DNA from: UBA9630 sp037137555
GTDB lineage: Bacteria > Patescibacteriota > Minisyncoccia > Moranbacterales > UBA2206
NCBI GenBank assembly: GCA_037137555.1
Contig: JBAXKA010000044.1
Span: 1-7,977 of the forward strand
Reading direction: 5' to 3'
DNA length: 7,977 bases
Positions 1 through 5,785 of the stretch are shown here, one piece after another. The notes below the pieces were generated by a model. That model was not told where the DNA came from and did not search any database. It saw nothing but the letters and a program-made list of their open reading frames with translations. The translations under genes were made by a program, and so were the position numbers. The first letter of the stretch is position 1. Every line of letters begins with the position of its first letter.

Positions 1-360
1 GTAAACTACTTTTTTCTTGATATATTCTGCTTTATAAATCAAGCAGATTTTTGGATTGTCGGTTGGAAATTTCTTGCTCGTGTTTAATCTCGAACCTTCA
101 GACACAATCTGAATTTCTAATTTCTCTTCTTTCCAATAATTTTTAGCATCTCGTGCGATGCCACTGAAAACCGATACCATCATTACCGATGGATCCATTC
201 TTTTTGATAAAAATAATTCAACCGAAAAAATTTTGCCAAACGGAAAAAAACTTTTATCCCGTTCGTAAATTTGGAATAAATTCCATCCATAAAATAACAT
301 GGCCAAAAAAATAATTACTCGCTTAACTATGAGCCAATTAATTCTTTCTGAAATTTTCAT
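1..360 (-). CDS. Partial hypothetical membrane-anchored protein (N-terminal 120 residues)
   Basis: The reading frame is open from an ATG at 360-358 to the window edge, giving 120 codons without a stop, so the C-terminus is missing. An AGGAG Shine-Dalgarno sequence (372-368) sits 7 bases before the ATG, the best ribosome binding site in the window, and this fixes the start. Residues about 9-31 (NWLIVKRVIIFLAMLFYGWN...) form a hydrophobic segment interrupted by K13 and R14, suggesting one N-terminal membrane anchor or an uncleaved signal. The rest is soluble and mixed-charge (FSVELFLSKRMDP, ARDAKNYWKEEKLEIQIV), perhaps an extracytoplasmic domain. I do not recognise a family. It is divergently transcribed from the recombinase gene and has its own strong promoter candidate. 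That it is a real gene is well supported by the start site and the open frame; its function is unknown. Confidence 0.75.
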   Translation of the reverse strand, partial: MKISERINWLIVKRVIIFLAMLFYGWNLFQIYERDKSFFPFGKIFSVELFLSKRMDPSVMMVSVFSGIARDAKNYWKEEKLEIQIVSEGSRLNTSKKFPTDNPKICLIYKAEYIKKKVVY

Positions 361-397
361 ATGCCTTCTCCTTTTTTCTCTAGATTATTCTTTTGTT

Positions 398-416
398 AAA
401 GAGCCCGATGCTCCTT
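398..416 (-). other. Hairpin in the leader of the left-hand gene
   Basis: On the minus strand AAGGAGC (416-410) pairs with GCTCTTT (404-398): 7 bp including one G-T wobble, around a 5-base loop. It would lie in a leader of about 65 bases between the candidate promoter and the start codon at 360. No T-run follows, so it does not look like a terminator. Note that it holds a GGAG sequence, but the real Shine-Dalgarno sequence lies outside it. A role in mRNA stability or regulation is possible but unproven. Confidence 0.35.
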
Positions 417-430
417 TTGTGAAGCTTTTT

Positions 431-459
431 AGTTTATATTGGATCGATTGCCTTGTCAA
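431..459 (-). promoter_or_regulatory. Candidate sigma70-type promoter for the left-hand minus-strand gene
   Basis: On the minus strand a perfect TTGACA (459-454) is followed by TATAAA at 438-433 (15-base spacer, five of six consensus bases). In a shifted reading it is TAAACT at 436-431 with the ideal 17-base spacer. Transcription would start near 425 and give a leader of about 65 bases ahead of the ATG at 360. The -35 box overlaps the -35 box of the plus-strand promoter candidate for the recombinase. Confidence 0.5.
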
Positions 460-481
460 TAGCTAAATTTAAAGATAAACT
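453..481 (+). promoter_or_regulatory. Candidate promoter for the recombinase gene (near-leaderless)
   Basis: TTGTCA (453-458, five of six consensus bases) is followed after 17 bases by TAAACT (476-481, four of six). The start codon at 488 is only 6 bases beyond the -10 box, so the transcript would begin at or next to the ATG. That fits the absence of a usable Shine-Dalgarno sequence: GGAG at 482-485 is only 2 bases from the ATG, too close to work in the usual way. The -10 match is modest. Confidence 0.4.
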
Positions 482-487
482 GGAGCT

Positions 488-1423
488 ATGCAAATTAAAG
501 AACTGGAAATTCAATTTCTGGAATATTTGGAAATCGAAAAAGGTCGCTCACAAAAAACGATTGAAAATTATGATCATTATCTTCGGCGTTTTTTAGAGTG
601 GGCGAAAATTTCTAAACCGGAACAGATAACGGCTGAGGTTGTGCGGAATTTTCGCATTCACCTTAATCGTTATGAAAACGCAAAAGGGCAAAAGCTAAAA
701 AAAGTTACGCAAGGTTTTTATGCAATTGCTATTCGAGGTTTTCTGAAATTTTTAGCTAAGCGCGATATTCCTTCATTGCAAGCAGAAAAAATCGAAATGG
801 GAAAAGCCATAACACGCGAAGTGGATTTTTTAGAAATGGACGAAGTGGAAAGAGTTTTGGCCGAAGCGAATGGGCTAGATCTTAAGAGTTTACGCAATCG
901 AGCAATTCTCGAATTGCTATTTTCAGCTGGCTTGCGAGTTTCTGAATTGACTAATATTAATCGTGAAAAAATTGATCTCAAAAGACAAGAACTTAGCGTG
1001 CGTGGCAAAGGCGATAAAGTGCGAGTGGTTTTTATTTCTGATTCGGCTTCTGAGGCGATAAAAAAATATCTTGAAAAAAGAACTGATGTTGATTCGGCTC
1101 TTTTTGTGCGTGATGAAAAAGGCCTACAAAAATTTAAAAATAAAAATAATCAAAAGACTTCAACTGATTTGCGCTTAACACCACGGTCAGTTCAGCGGAT
1201 TGTTAAATATTATGCGACCAAGGCTGGTATAATAAAAGATGTCCATCCGCACACATTGCGACATTCTTTTGCTACTGATTTATTAATTAACGGCGCAGAT
1301 ATTCGTTCCGTCCAAGCAATGCTCGGTCATTCTTCAATCACAACAACCCAAGTCTATACACATGTTACAAATAAACAACTAAAAGAAGTACACGAGGCAT
1401 TTCATTCGAGGAGAAAAAAATAA
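488..1423 (+). CDS. xerC: Xer-type tyrosine recombinase (XerC/XerD family)
   Basis: A 311-residue site-specific recombinase; the family resolves chromosome dimers by strand exchange at dif, or acts as an integrase. Residues 1-95 form the SAM-like core-binding domain (QFLEYLEIEKGRSQKTIENY) and about 110-305 the catalytic domain. The full catalytic set is visible: R150 (GLRVSEL), K174 (GKGDK), H255 and R258 (HTLRH), H281 (GHSS) and the nucleophile Y290 (TTTQVYTHV). E. coli XerC/XerD are 298 residues; the extra length lies mainly in a lysine/asparagine-rich insertion at about 208-228, before TPRSVQRI, which I recall as common in CPR Xer proteins. There is no usable Shine-Dalgarno sequence. The small gene at 1451 follows after 27 bases. 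A housekeeping single-Xer role is the default reading. The tRNA gene and duplicated tRNA end nearby leave a mobile-element integrase as a weaker alternative. C versus D type cannot be settled from sequence alone. Confidence 0.9.
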   Translation: MQIKELEIQFLEYLEIEKGRSQKTIENYDHYLRRFLEWAKISKPEQITAEVVRNFRIHLNRYENAKGQKLKKVTQGFYAIAIRGFLKFLAKRDIPSLQAEKIEMGKAITREVDFLEMDEVERVLAEANGLDLKSLRNRAILELLFSAGLRVSELTNINREKIDLKRQELSVRGKGDKVRVVFISDSASEAIKKYLEKRTDVDSALFVRDEKGLQKFKNKNNQKTSTDLRLTPRSVQRIVKYYATKAGIIKDVHPHTLRHSFATDLLINGADIRSVQAMLGHSSITTTQVYTHVTNKQLKEVHEAFHSRRKK

Positions 1424-1450
1424 AAATTAATTATTTTTAAATTAAAAACT

Positions 1451-1699
1451 ATGGAACAACCACAAAAAAAAGCACCGCGAGATTACGCTAAATTTGGCAC
1501 TGAATTTGATTGGGAAAATACTTCAGTGAGTAAAGATGCACTTGTTGTTCCAGATGGGATATTAGATGGACTTGAAAGCACTGAAACGAACAAAGATATC
1601 GCGCTTGCTGGCGATGAAGAACATGCTCAACGAATTTTAAAGTTACTGCGCAATGACCATAAAGAAGCAGTTCTGAAACAAGAAGATTTTTCTTTGTAA
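1451..1699 (+). CDS. Small acidic hypothetical protein (82 aa)
   Basis: It begins 27 bases after the recombinase stop on the same strand, so the two are probably co-transcribed. No Shine-Dalgarno sequence precedes the ATG; the upstream stretch is almost pure A/T, as before other genes here. The protein is hydrophilic, with no membrane segment, cysteine cluster or recognised motif. The N-terminal half (KFGTEFDWENTSVSKDALVV) looks loosely structured. The C-terminal half, from about residue 47 (KDIALAGDEEHAQRILKLLR), looks like one or two charged helices. The composition is ordinary for a real protein and the only long competing frame is a tRNA and repeat shadow, so I take it as real. I do not recognise a family and propose no function. 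It could be a lineage-specific protein. Confidence 0.6.
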   Translation: MEQPQKKAPRDYAKFGTEFDWENTSVSKDALVVPDGILDGLESTETNKDIALAGDEEHAQRILKLLRNDHKEAVLKQEDFSL

Positions 1700-1716
1700 G
1701 ATAATTTCTACGAGAC

Positions 1717-1738
1717 CAGTCCCGCCGAGGCGGGACTG
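1717..1738. repeat. GC-rich palindrome, copy 1
   Basis: A perfect 10-bp inverted repeat, cagtcccgcc/ggcgggactg, with only GA between the arms. It stands out against the AT-rich surroundings and lies 17 bases after the stop of the small gene. No T-run follows on either strand, so it is not a standard intrinsic terminator, although it could stall polymerase or protect RNA ends. It resembles the short GC palindromes I recall as dispersed between genes in Parcubacteria-type genomes. Confidence 0.8.
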
Positions 1739-1746
1739 AAGTATTA

Positions 1747-1801
1747 TTGTGGGACCAGTCCCGCCTCGGTGGGACGACCAAATAAATTTTTGTGGGACCA
1801 G
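1747..1801 (+). repeat. 12-base direct repeat of the tRNA 3' end
   Basis: The sequence ttgtgggaccag occurs at 1747-1758 and again at 1790-1801, 43 bases apart. The right copy covers the discriminator base and the 3' acceptor strand of the CAT-anticodon tRNA, plus a little flanking sequence. The left copy runs directly into palindrome copy 2. Either the repeat unit carries a copy of the tRNA end, or an insertion duplicated it. Confidence 0.6.
1758..1775. repeat. GC-rich palindrome, copy 2 (inverted relative to copy 1)
   Basis: The arms gtcccgcc (1758-1765) and ggtgggac (1768-1775) enclose TC. One base differs from a perfect repeat, giving a G-T wobble on the plus strand and a C-A mismatch on the minus strand. 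The centre is TC where copy 1 has GA, so the core unit lies in the opposite orientation. Both copies are preceded by gaccagtcccgcc. The pair lies just downstream of the CAT-anticodon tRNA in its direction of transcription. Confidence 0.7.
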
Positions 1802-1864
1802 CTGGATTCGAACCAGCGACCAAGGGATTATGAGTCTCCTGCTCTACCGCTGAGCTATGGTCCC
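1793..1864 (-). tRNA. tRNA with anticodon CAT (tRNA-Ile2 or elongator tRNA-Met)
   Basis: A 72-base cloverleaf: acceptor GGGACCA/TGGTCCC, D stem GCTC/GAGC, anticodon loop CTCATAA, T arm GCTGG-TTCGAAT-CCAGC and discriminator A. No CCA is encoded; CAAAAA follows. The G1-C72 pair argues against initiator tRNA. The anticodon arm and following bases (AGGAGA-CTCATAA-TCCCTTGGTCGCTGG) resemble E. coli tRNA-Ile2 (AGGCGA-CTCATAA-TCGCTTGGTCGCTGG) more than E. coli elongator Met. I therefore lean to tRNA-Ile2, whose C34 would be changed to lysidine by the TilS encoded at 4841-5785. The acceptor has C5-G68 but A4-T69, so the C4-G69/C5-G68 pattern linked to TilS recognition in E. coli is only half present. 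The anticodon stem carries an A29-C41 mismatch. It is co-oriented with tRNA-Val. Confidence 0.9.
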
Positions 1865-1888
1865 TTTTTTGATTATTAACTTTTTTTG

Positions 1889-1962
1889 TGGGTGTATCCC
1901 GACTCGAACGGGAGACCTTTACAATGTCAATGTAACGCTCTAACCAACTGAGCTATACACCC
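1889..1962 (-). tRNA. tRNA-Val (anticodon GAC)
   Basis: A 74-base cloverleaf with all stems paired: acceptor GGGTGTA/TACACCC, D stem GCTC/GAGC, anticodon stem TTACA/TGTAA around loop TTGACAT (anticodon GAC), variable AGGTC, T arm TCCCG-TTCGAGT-CGGGA and discriminator A. No CCA is encoded, so the cell needs a CCA-adding enzyme. It reads valine codons GTC and GTT. It is the first gene of a two-tRNA unit: 24 A/T-rich bases separate it from the CAT-anticodon tRNA downstream, and a promoter candidate lies just upstream. Confidence 0.95.
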
Positions 1963-1980
1963 GAAAACAAGACTAAGCTA

Positions 1981-2009
1981 ATCTTACGGGAAAAAACAAT
2001 CGCCGTCAA
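1981..2009 (-). promoter_or_regulatory. Candidate promoter of the tRNA pair
   Basis: On the minus strand TTGACG (2009-2004, five of six consensus bases) is followed after exactly 17 bases by TAAGAT (1986-1981, four of six). Transcription would begin near 1974, giving a pre-tRNA-Val leader of about 12 bases. The site lies just after the stop codon of the membrane-protein gene. The tRNAs therefore need not depend on read-through from that operon. Confidence 0.6.
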
Positions 2010-2011
2010 AA

Positions 2012-2971
2012 TTATTCTTTTGTTTCGATCTCTAATGTTTTTACTGCTTCGGCGCTAGCTAGCGTTGAAATTTTTTCTGCTTCGGCTTTTTTTTCTGCAA
2101 CTATTTCTTTTTCTTTGGGAGTAGCCATAGTATAAAAAAACAAAACCCAAGCGACTTGAGAAAAAGCACTAAAAAAAGCATAAAAAATAATTAATCCAGA
2201 AATTAAAGTAACCAGTCCTGCAATAATGGCAATCATTACACCAATTTCTTTAAACGCCCAAAATAAAATCACGCCGATTATGCCAAAAACGATTAGCACA
2301 ATCAATGCGATTGCAATAATCACAAAAAAAGAAAAAATACTTAGAGGAATAAATAATAATGACATAATAATACTGGCGAGAATATTTTTTTTAAACAGAG
2401 CGTAGGCATTTTCAATAGCCAGCCATGGTTTAACATTCGCCAAGACAACATAAAAGCAACTATAAGTCTGCAGATATTTGCACAAGATGACTAGCGCAAT
2501 AAAAAAAACGCTGGCCATAATTGCAAGCACAATTGCAAGAACATAAGACTTAGCCAGAAATAACATTGCGATTGGCACAAAAAGAATTGCCCCGCAAACA
2601 ACTATAAATAATCCAGTAAAAAAGAAAATAGTAAAGATATTCCAGAAATATTTTTTTCCACTTCTAAATCCCAGCTTGAAATTAATTGCTTTTTTCTGTA
2701 ATATTTTTTGGGTGGATTTAATTAATGCTCCTCGAGCGATGAAACTTAAAATAAGCAAAAATAAAAACAAACTGGCAAAAATAATTCCAATAGCTAGTGC
2801 GTGTTGAGAAATAAGTTCTTGCAGATGGTTTTTTTCATCACCGGAAAAAAAATAATTCGGAGTTGAAATTGCTGATAGCAATAAAAATAAACCAAACCAC
2901 CACAAAAAACGGTTCTTCCAAGTTATTTTCCAAGCGTCGCGAAAAATTTTTAGATAATCGATATCGGGCAT
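2012..2971 (-). CDS. Integral membrane protein of unknown function
   Basis: A 319-residue polytopic protein. Hydrophobic stretches lie at about 21-36, 60-79, 110-135, 141-163, two within 197-240 and two within 243-283, so 7-8 membrane spans are likely. It starts with a short amphipathic segment (DYLKIFRDAWKITWKNRFLWWFGLFLLL) and ends in a charged tail of about 36 residues rich in Lys, Glu and Ala, probably cytoplasmic. The opening NRFLWWFGLF pattern and overall build resemble uncharacterised membrane proteins common in Patescibacteria, and loosely the membrane domain found in some glycerophosphodiesterases. There are no catalytic motifs that I can see. It starts 9 bases after the ftsH stop without a Shine-Dalgarno sequence, so its translation is probably coupled to ftsH. 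A link to membrane protein quality control is only a guess from position. Confidence 0.8.
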   Translation of the reverse strand: MPDIDYLKIFRDAWKITWKNRFLWWFGLFLLLSAISTPNYFFSGDEKNHLQELISQHALAIGIIFASLFLFLLILSFIARGALIKSTQKILQKKAINFKLGFRSGKKYFWNIFTIFFFTGLFIVVCGAILFVPIAMLFLAKSYVLAIVLAIMASVFFIALVILCKYLQTYSCFYVVLANVKPWLAIENAYALFKKNILASIIMSLLFIPLSIFSFFVIIAIALIVLIVFGIIGVILFWAFKEIGVMIAIIAGLVTLISGLIIFYAFFSAFSQVAWVLFFYTMATPKEKEIVAEKKAEAEKISTLASAEAVKTLEIETKE

Positions 2972-2980
2972 AAATTTATA

Positions 2981-4798
2981 TTACGCAATCCCCATAATTT
3001 TATTGAATTCAATTTGCTCAATTGTTTCTTTTTCCAGAAGAACATTTGAAATTGTATCTAGCAGTTCTTTTTTTTCTATCAGGATTTTTTCAGCAACTTT
3101 GTAGGCATTATCAATAAATTTCGTAACTTGATTATCAATTTCCCGTGCTGTTTCTTCTGAATAATTTTTTTCTTCGTGCAGTTCTTTGCCCAGAAAAACC
3201 AATTCCTCTTTATGACCAAAAGTTCGCGGTCCGAGATCGCTCATGCCATAGCGAGTGACTAAATTTCTGGCAATCGCTGTTGCTCTCTCCAAATCATTTG
3301 AAGCTCCAGTTGTAATATCGCCAAAAGTTAATTTTTCACTGATATAGCCACCCAAAAAAACTGATAGCTCATCAATAAAATAATTGCGTGAACGAAGTGT
3401 CTTGTCTTTGGTTGGAGCATTAAGCGTATAGCCTCCAGCATTACCCCGAGAAATAATTGAAATTTTTTGTACTGGATCGGCATGTGTTAGTATCGAAGCA
3501 ATCAAGGCGTGACCAGCTTCATGATAAGCAATAATCTTTTTTTCATCTTCATCGATGCGACGACTTTTTCTTTCCGGTCCAAGAATAACTTTTTCAATCG
3601 ATTCGGCCAGTTCGTTCATGCCAATAGTTTTTCTTTCTCTTCGTGCCGAAAGAATAGCGGCTTCATTTAATAAATTAGATAAATCTGCTCCAGAAAATCC
3701 TGGTGTTCTTTGAGCAATTACCCGCAAATCAATTTCCTTAACCAGTGGTTTATTTTTTGCATGAATTTTTAAGATTGCTAATCGTTCTTCAATATCAGGC
3801 AAGTCCATCACAACTCGTCGATCAAATCGACCCGGACGAAGTAGCGCAGGATCAAGCACATCAGGACGATTAGTTGCAGCAATCACAATTACATTTGTGT
3901 TAGTATCGAAACCATCCATTTCTACTAAAATTTGATTTAGCGTTTGCTCCCGCTCATCATGTCCGCCACCAAGTCCTGCTCCCCGATGTCTTCCAACAGC
4001 ATCTATTTCATCAATAAACACAATCGCTGGTGCATTTTTCTTAGCTTGCTTGAAAAGATCACGCACTCTCGATGCTCCAACGCCCACAAACATTTCCACA
4101 AATTCTGATCCAGAGATATTAAAAAATGGCACATTCGCTTCGCCTGCCACCGCCTTGGCAATTAAGGTTTTTCCCGTTCCTGGTGAACCTAAAAGCAAAA
4201 CACCTTTGGGAATTTTTGCGCCAAGGCTCAAAAACTTTTCAGGTGTTTTGAGAAATTCTACAATTTCATAGAGTTCCTCTTTGGCTTCTTTAGCTCCAGC
4301 CACATCCTTAAAGATAACACGATTTTTTTTATCTTTTGGATCAGAAACTCGCGCCTTAGATGCCCCAAAAGAAAGTGCTTGATTATTTCCTCGTTGTGCT
4401 TGACGAAGCATAAACCAAATAAATCCGGCAATCAAGGCAAATGGCAAAAGAAATGGCAAAATTGCTCCCAGCCAAAGACTACTACTGCTTTCACCTTTAA
4501 CTAAAATATTTACTCCTTTAAATTTCTCTTGATCGACGCCGTAATTTTTTAGTGTTTCGGTAATACTGGCTTCTTTTTCTTTTAAGGCTTTTTCGATTTT
4601 TCCGTCCAACATTGTTATGGTTAGCTCATCGTTAGAAATAGAAATTTCTTTAATTTTTTGATCATTAATTTGAGCAACTAAAATAGAAAGTGAAACTTCT
4701 TCCGGTTTTTTTTCCGGATTATTAAACAAAATAAAAATTCCCGACAAGAAGACAAAGAAAAGTAGTGCGTAACTAATGTTTTTTAACAGATTTTTCAT
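2981..4798 (-). CDS. ftsH: ATP-dependent zinc metalloprotease FtsH
   Basis: A 605-residue membrane-bound AAA+ protease that unfolds and degrades misassembled membrane proteins and selected regulators. Domains in order: membrane span at about 9-26, a small extracytoplasmic domain (27-107), a second span (109-131), AAA+ module (about 160-400) and M41 peptidase domain (about 415-605). Visible motifs: Walker A GSPGTGKT (204-211), where Ser replaces the usual second-position Pro; pore loop MFVGVG (236-241); Walker B VFIDEID (260-266); second region of homology with arginine fingers R321 and R324 (LLRPGRFDR); zinc site HEAGH (426-430); and probable third zinc ligand D502 in GASNDLERAT. E. coli FtsH is about 645 residues; here the C-terminal tail is shorter. 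It starts 42 bases after the tilS stop, with no Shine-Dalgarno sequence but a good promoter in the gap. The tilS-ftsH order is widespread in bacteria. Confidence 0.97.
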   Translation of the reverse strand: MKNLLKNISYALLFFVFLSGIFILFNNPEKKPEEVSLSILVAQINDQKIKEISISNDELTITMLDGKIEKALKEKEASITETLKNYGVDQEKFKGVNILVKGESSSSLWLGAILPFLLPFALIAGFIWFMLRQAQRGNNQALSFGASKARVSDPKDKKNRVIFKDVAGAKEAKEELYEIVEFLKTPEKFLSLGAKIPKGVLLLGSPGTGKTLIAKAVAGEANVPFFNISGSEFVEMFVGVGASRVRDLFKQAKKNAPAIVFIDEIDAVGRHRGAGLGGGHDEREQTLNQILVEMDGFDTNTNVIVIAATNRPDVLDPALLRPGRFDRRVVMDLPDIEERLAILKIHAKNKPLVKEIDLRVIAQRTPGFSGADLSNLLNEAAILSARRERKTIGMNELAESIEKVILGPERKSRRIDEDEKKIIAYHEAGHALIASILTHADPVQKISIISRGNAGGYTLNAPTKDKTLRSRNYFIDELSVFLGGYISEKLTFGDITTGASNDLERATAIARNLVTRYGMSDLGPRTFGHKEELVFLGKELHEEKNYSEETAREIDNQVTKFIDNAYKVAEKILIEKKELLDTISNVLLEKETIEQIEFNKIMGIA

Positions 4799-4810
4799 AA
4801 CTATTTTATA

Positions 4811-4840
4811 TTATAAATTAAAAATTTTAAACCAAACAAA
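4811..4840 (-). promoter_or_regulatory. Candidate internal promoter in front of ftsH
   Basis: On the minus strand TTGTTT (4840-4835) and a consensus TATAAT (4816-4811) are separated by 18 bases. The ATG of ftsH lies 12 bases past the -10 box, so the mRNA would have only about 5 untranslated bases. The -35 box begins directly after the tilS stop codon. It would let ftsH and the membrane-protein gene be expressed apart from the upstream genes. The region is A/T-rich, so chance matches are a concern. Confidence 0.5.
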
Positions 4841-5785
4841 TTATTCTATTATAATTCTATCACCATATCGCGTCATTTTCAATCCTGTTAACTTGACCAC
4901 CTGATTTTTGTTTTTTGTGCTTTTTAAGGCTTTCAAGATTTCTTCACTCTGCGTAAATCCTTGCCGAACGAGTTGGGGATTTTTTTGGGCCAGTGCTTTT
5001 TGCAAAACTCTTTTTTGAATTGCGATTGGCAAGCTTAAAAGTTTTTTGACACTTAATGCTCTATTTTCTTCCCAGGCTTTTTCAGTAATGTTTTCAATCA
5101 CGCTATAATCTTCTTCAAAAGATTTTGCACTCCGAGAAAGCACTTGCTTTAAACTAGGATTGAAATTTTTTTCCAAATAGGGCATCAATTTATTTCTAAT
5201 TTTATTTCGCAAATAAACATTTTGTCGATTTGTTTTGTCAATACGATATTTCAATTTTTCTGTTTTTAAATAAAAAAGAATTTCTTTTCGTGTGGTCTCG
5301 AGCAATGGACGGATGATTTTATTATTCCTAGCTTGCATCGCAGAAAGACCAGCCAGACCAGTTCCACGAAGTAAACGCATCAAAACTGTTTCGGCCTGAT
5401 CATCTGCATTGTGAGCAACAGCAATTAAATCGAACTGTTTTTCTCTTCGCATTTTTTCAAAAAACGCATATCTGATATCTCGCAATGCTTCTTCGGATTT
5501 ATTTTTTTTCTCAATCTTGGGCTTGAAAATAGCTAGTGTCAAATTATATTTTTTTGCTAGCTTCTGTACAAATTGCTCATCTTTTTCGCTATCAGTTCCT
5601 CGCAAGCCATAGTTGATATGTGCGACAATAAGCTCTAGCGTATATTTTTTTTGCAATTTGCAAAACACAGAAAGCAAGCAAGCCGAGTCTGGTCCACCAG
5701 AAACTCCCAAAATAATTTTTGCTTTTCGTTCAAAAAGCGTATTTTCAAAAATGGAATTCTGAATTTTTTTAATTAAATTTGACAT
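4841..5785 (-). CDS. tilS: tRNA(Ile)-lysidine synthase TilS
   Basis: A 314-residue ATP-dependent enzyme that joins lysine to C34 of tRNA-Ile with anticodon CAT. This switches decoding from AUG to AUA and charging from Met to Ile. The N-terminal PP-loop domain has SGGPDS (29-34), AHINYGLRG (55-63), RDIRYAFFE (102-110), AHNADDQAET (124-133; Asn where His is usual), RLLRGTGLAGLSAM (137-150), RPLLETTR (159-166) and the DKTN...RNKIRNKLMPYL stretch (183-204). A short C-terminal domain follows, ending VVKLTGLKMTRYGDRIIIE. The length matches the compact Aquifex-type TilS (about 311) rather than the E. coli form (432). Its ATG lies inside the end of the gmk-like gene (13-base overlap) and has no Shine-Dalgarno sequence, so translational coupling is likely. 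A CAT-anticodon tRNA, its probable substrate, is at 1793-1864. Confidence 0.95.
   Translation of the reverse strand: MSNLIKKIQNSIFENTLFERKAKIILGVSGGPDSACLLSVFCKLQKKYTLELIVAHINYGLRGTDSEKDEQFVQKLAKKYNLTLAIFKPKIEKKNKSEEALRDIRYAFFEKMRREKQFDLIAVAHNADDQAETVLMRLLRGTGLAGLSAMQARNNKIIRPLLETTRKEILFYLKTEKLKYRIDKTNRQNVYLRNKIRNKLMPYLEKNFNPSLKQVLSRSAKSFEEDYSVIENITEKAWEENRALSVKKLLSLPIAIQKRVLQKALAQKNPQLVRQGFTQSEEILKALKSTKNKNQVVKLTGLKMTRYGDRIIIE

Noticed and set aside
1717..1775. Palindromes as a two-repeat CRISPR array
   Set aside because: The units are in opposite orientation, only two in number, about 20 bases apart and without cas genes.
1488..1823. 111-codon minus-strand open frame across the small gene, the palindromes and the tRNA 3' end
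   Set aside because: Its N-terminus is a translated tRNA T-arm and its next part (PPRRDWS repeated) is the two palindromes. It is a shadow, with no start signal.
1969..1985. 7-bp A/T-rich hairpin after the membrane-protein gene, read as a terminator
   Set aside because: It has no T-run directly after it, and it overlaps the -10 box of a much better supported tRNA promoter. No clear terminator for the large operon is visible.
2053..2064. Perfect 12-base palindrome cgctagctagcg inside the membrane-protein tail
   Set aside because: It lies in coding sequence for a Leu-Ala-Ser stretch, occurs once, and needs no explanation beyond codon choice.
4050..4271. Plus-strand open frame inside ftsH (also those at 5779-6063 and 6402-6593 inside gmk and rpsA)
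   Set aside because: These are antisense to clearly conserved genes and show no family resemblance or start signals.
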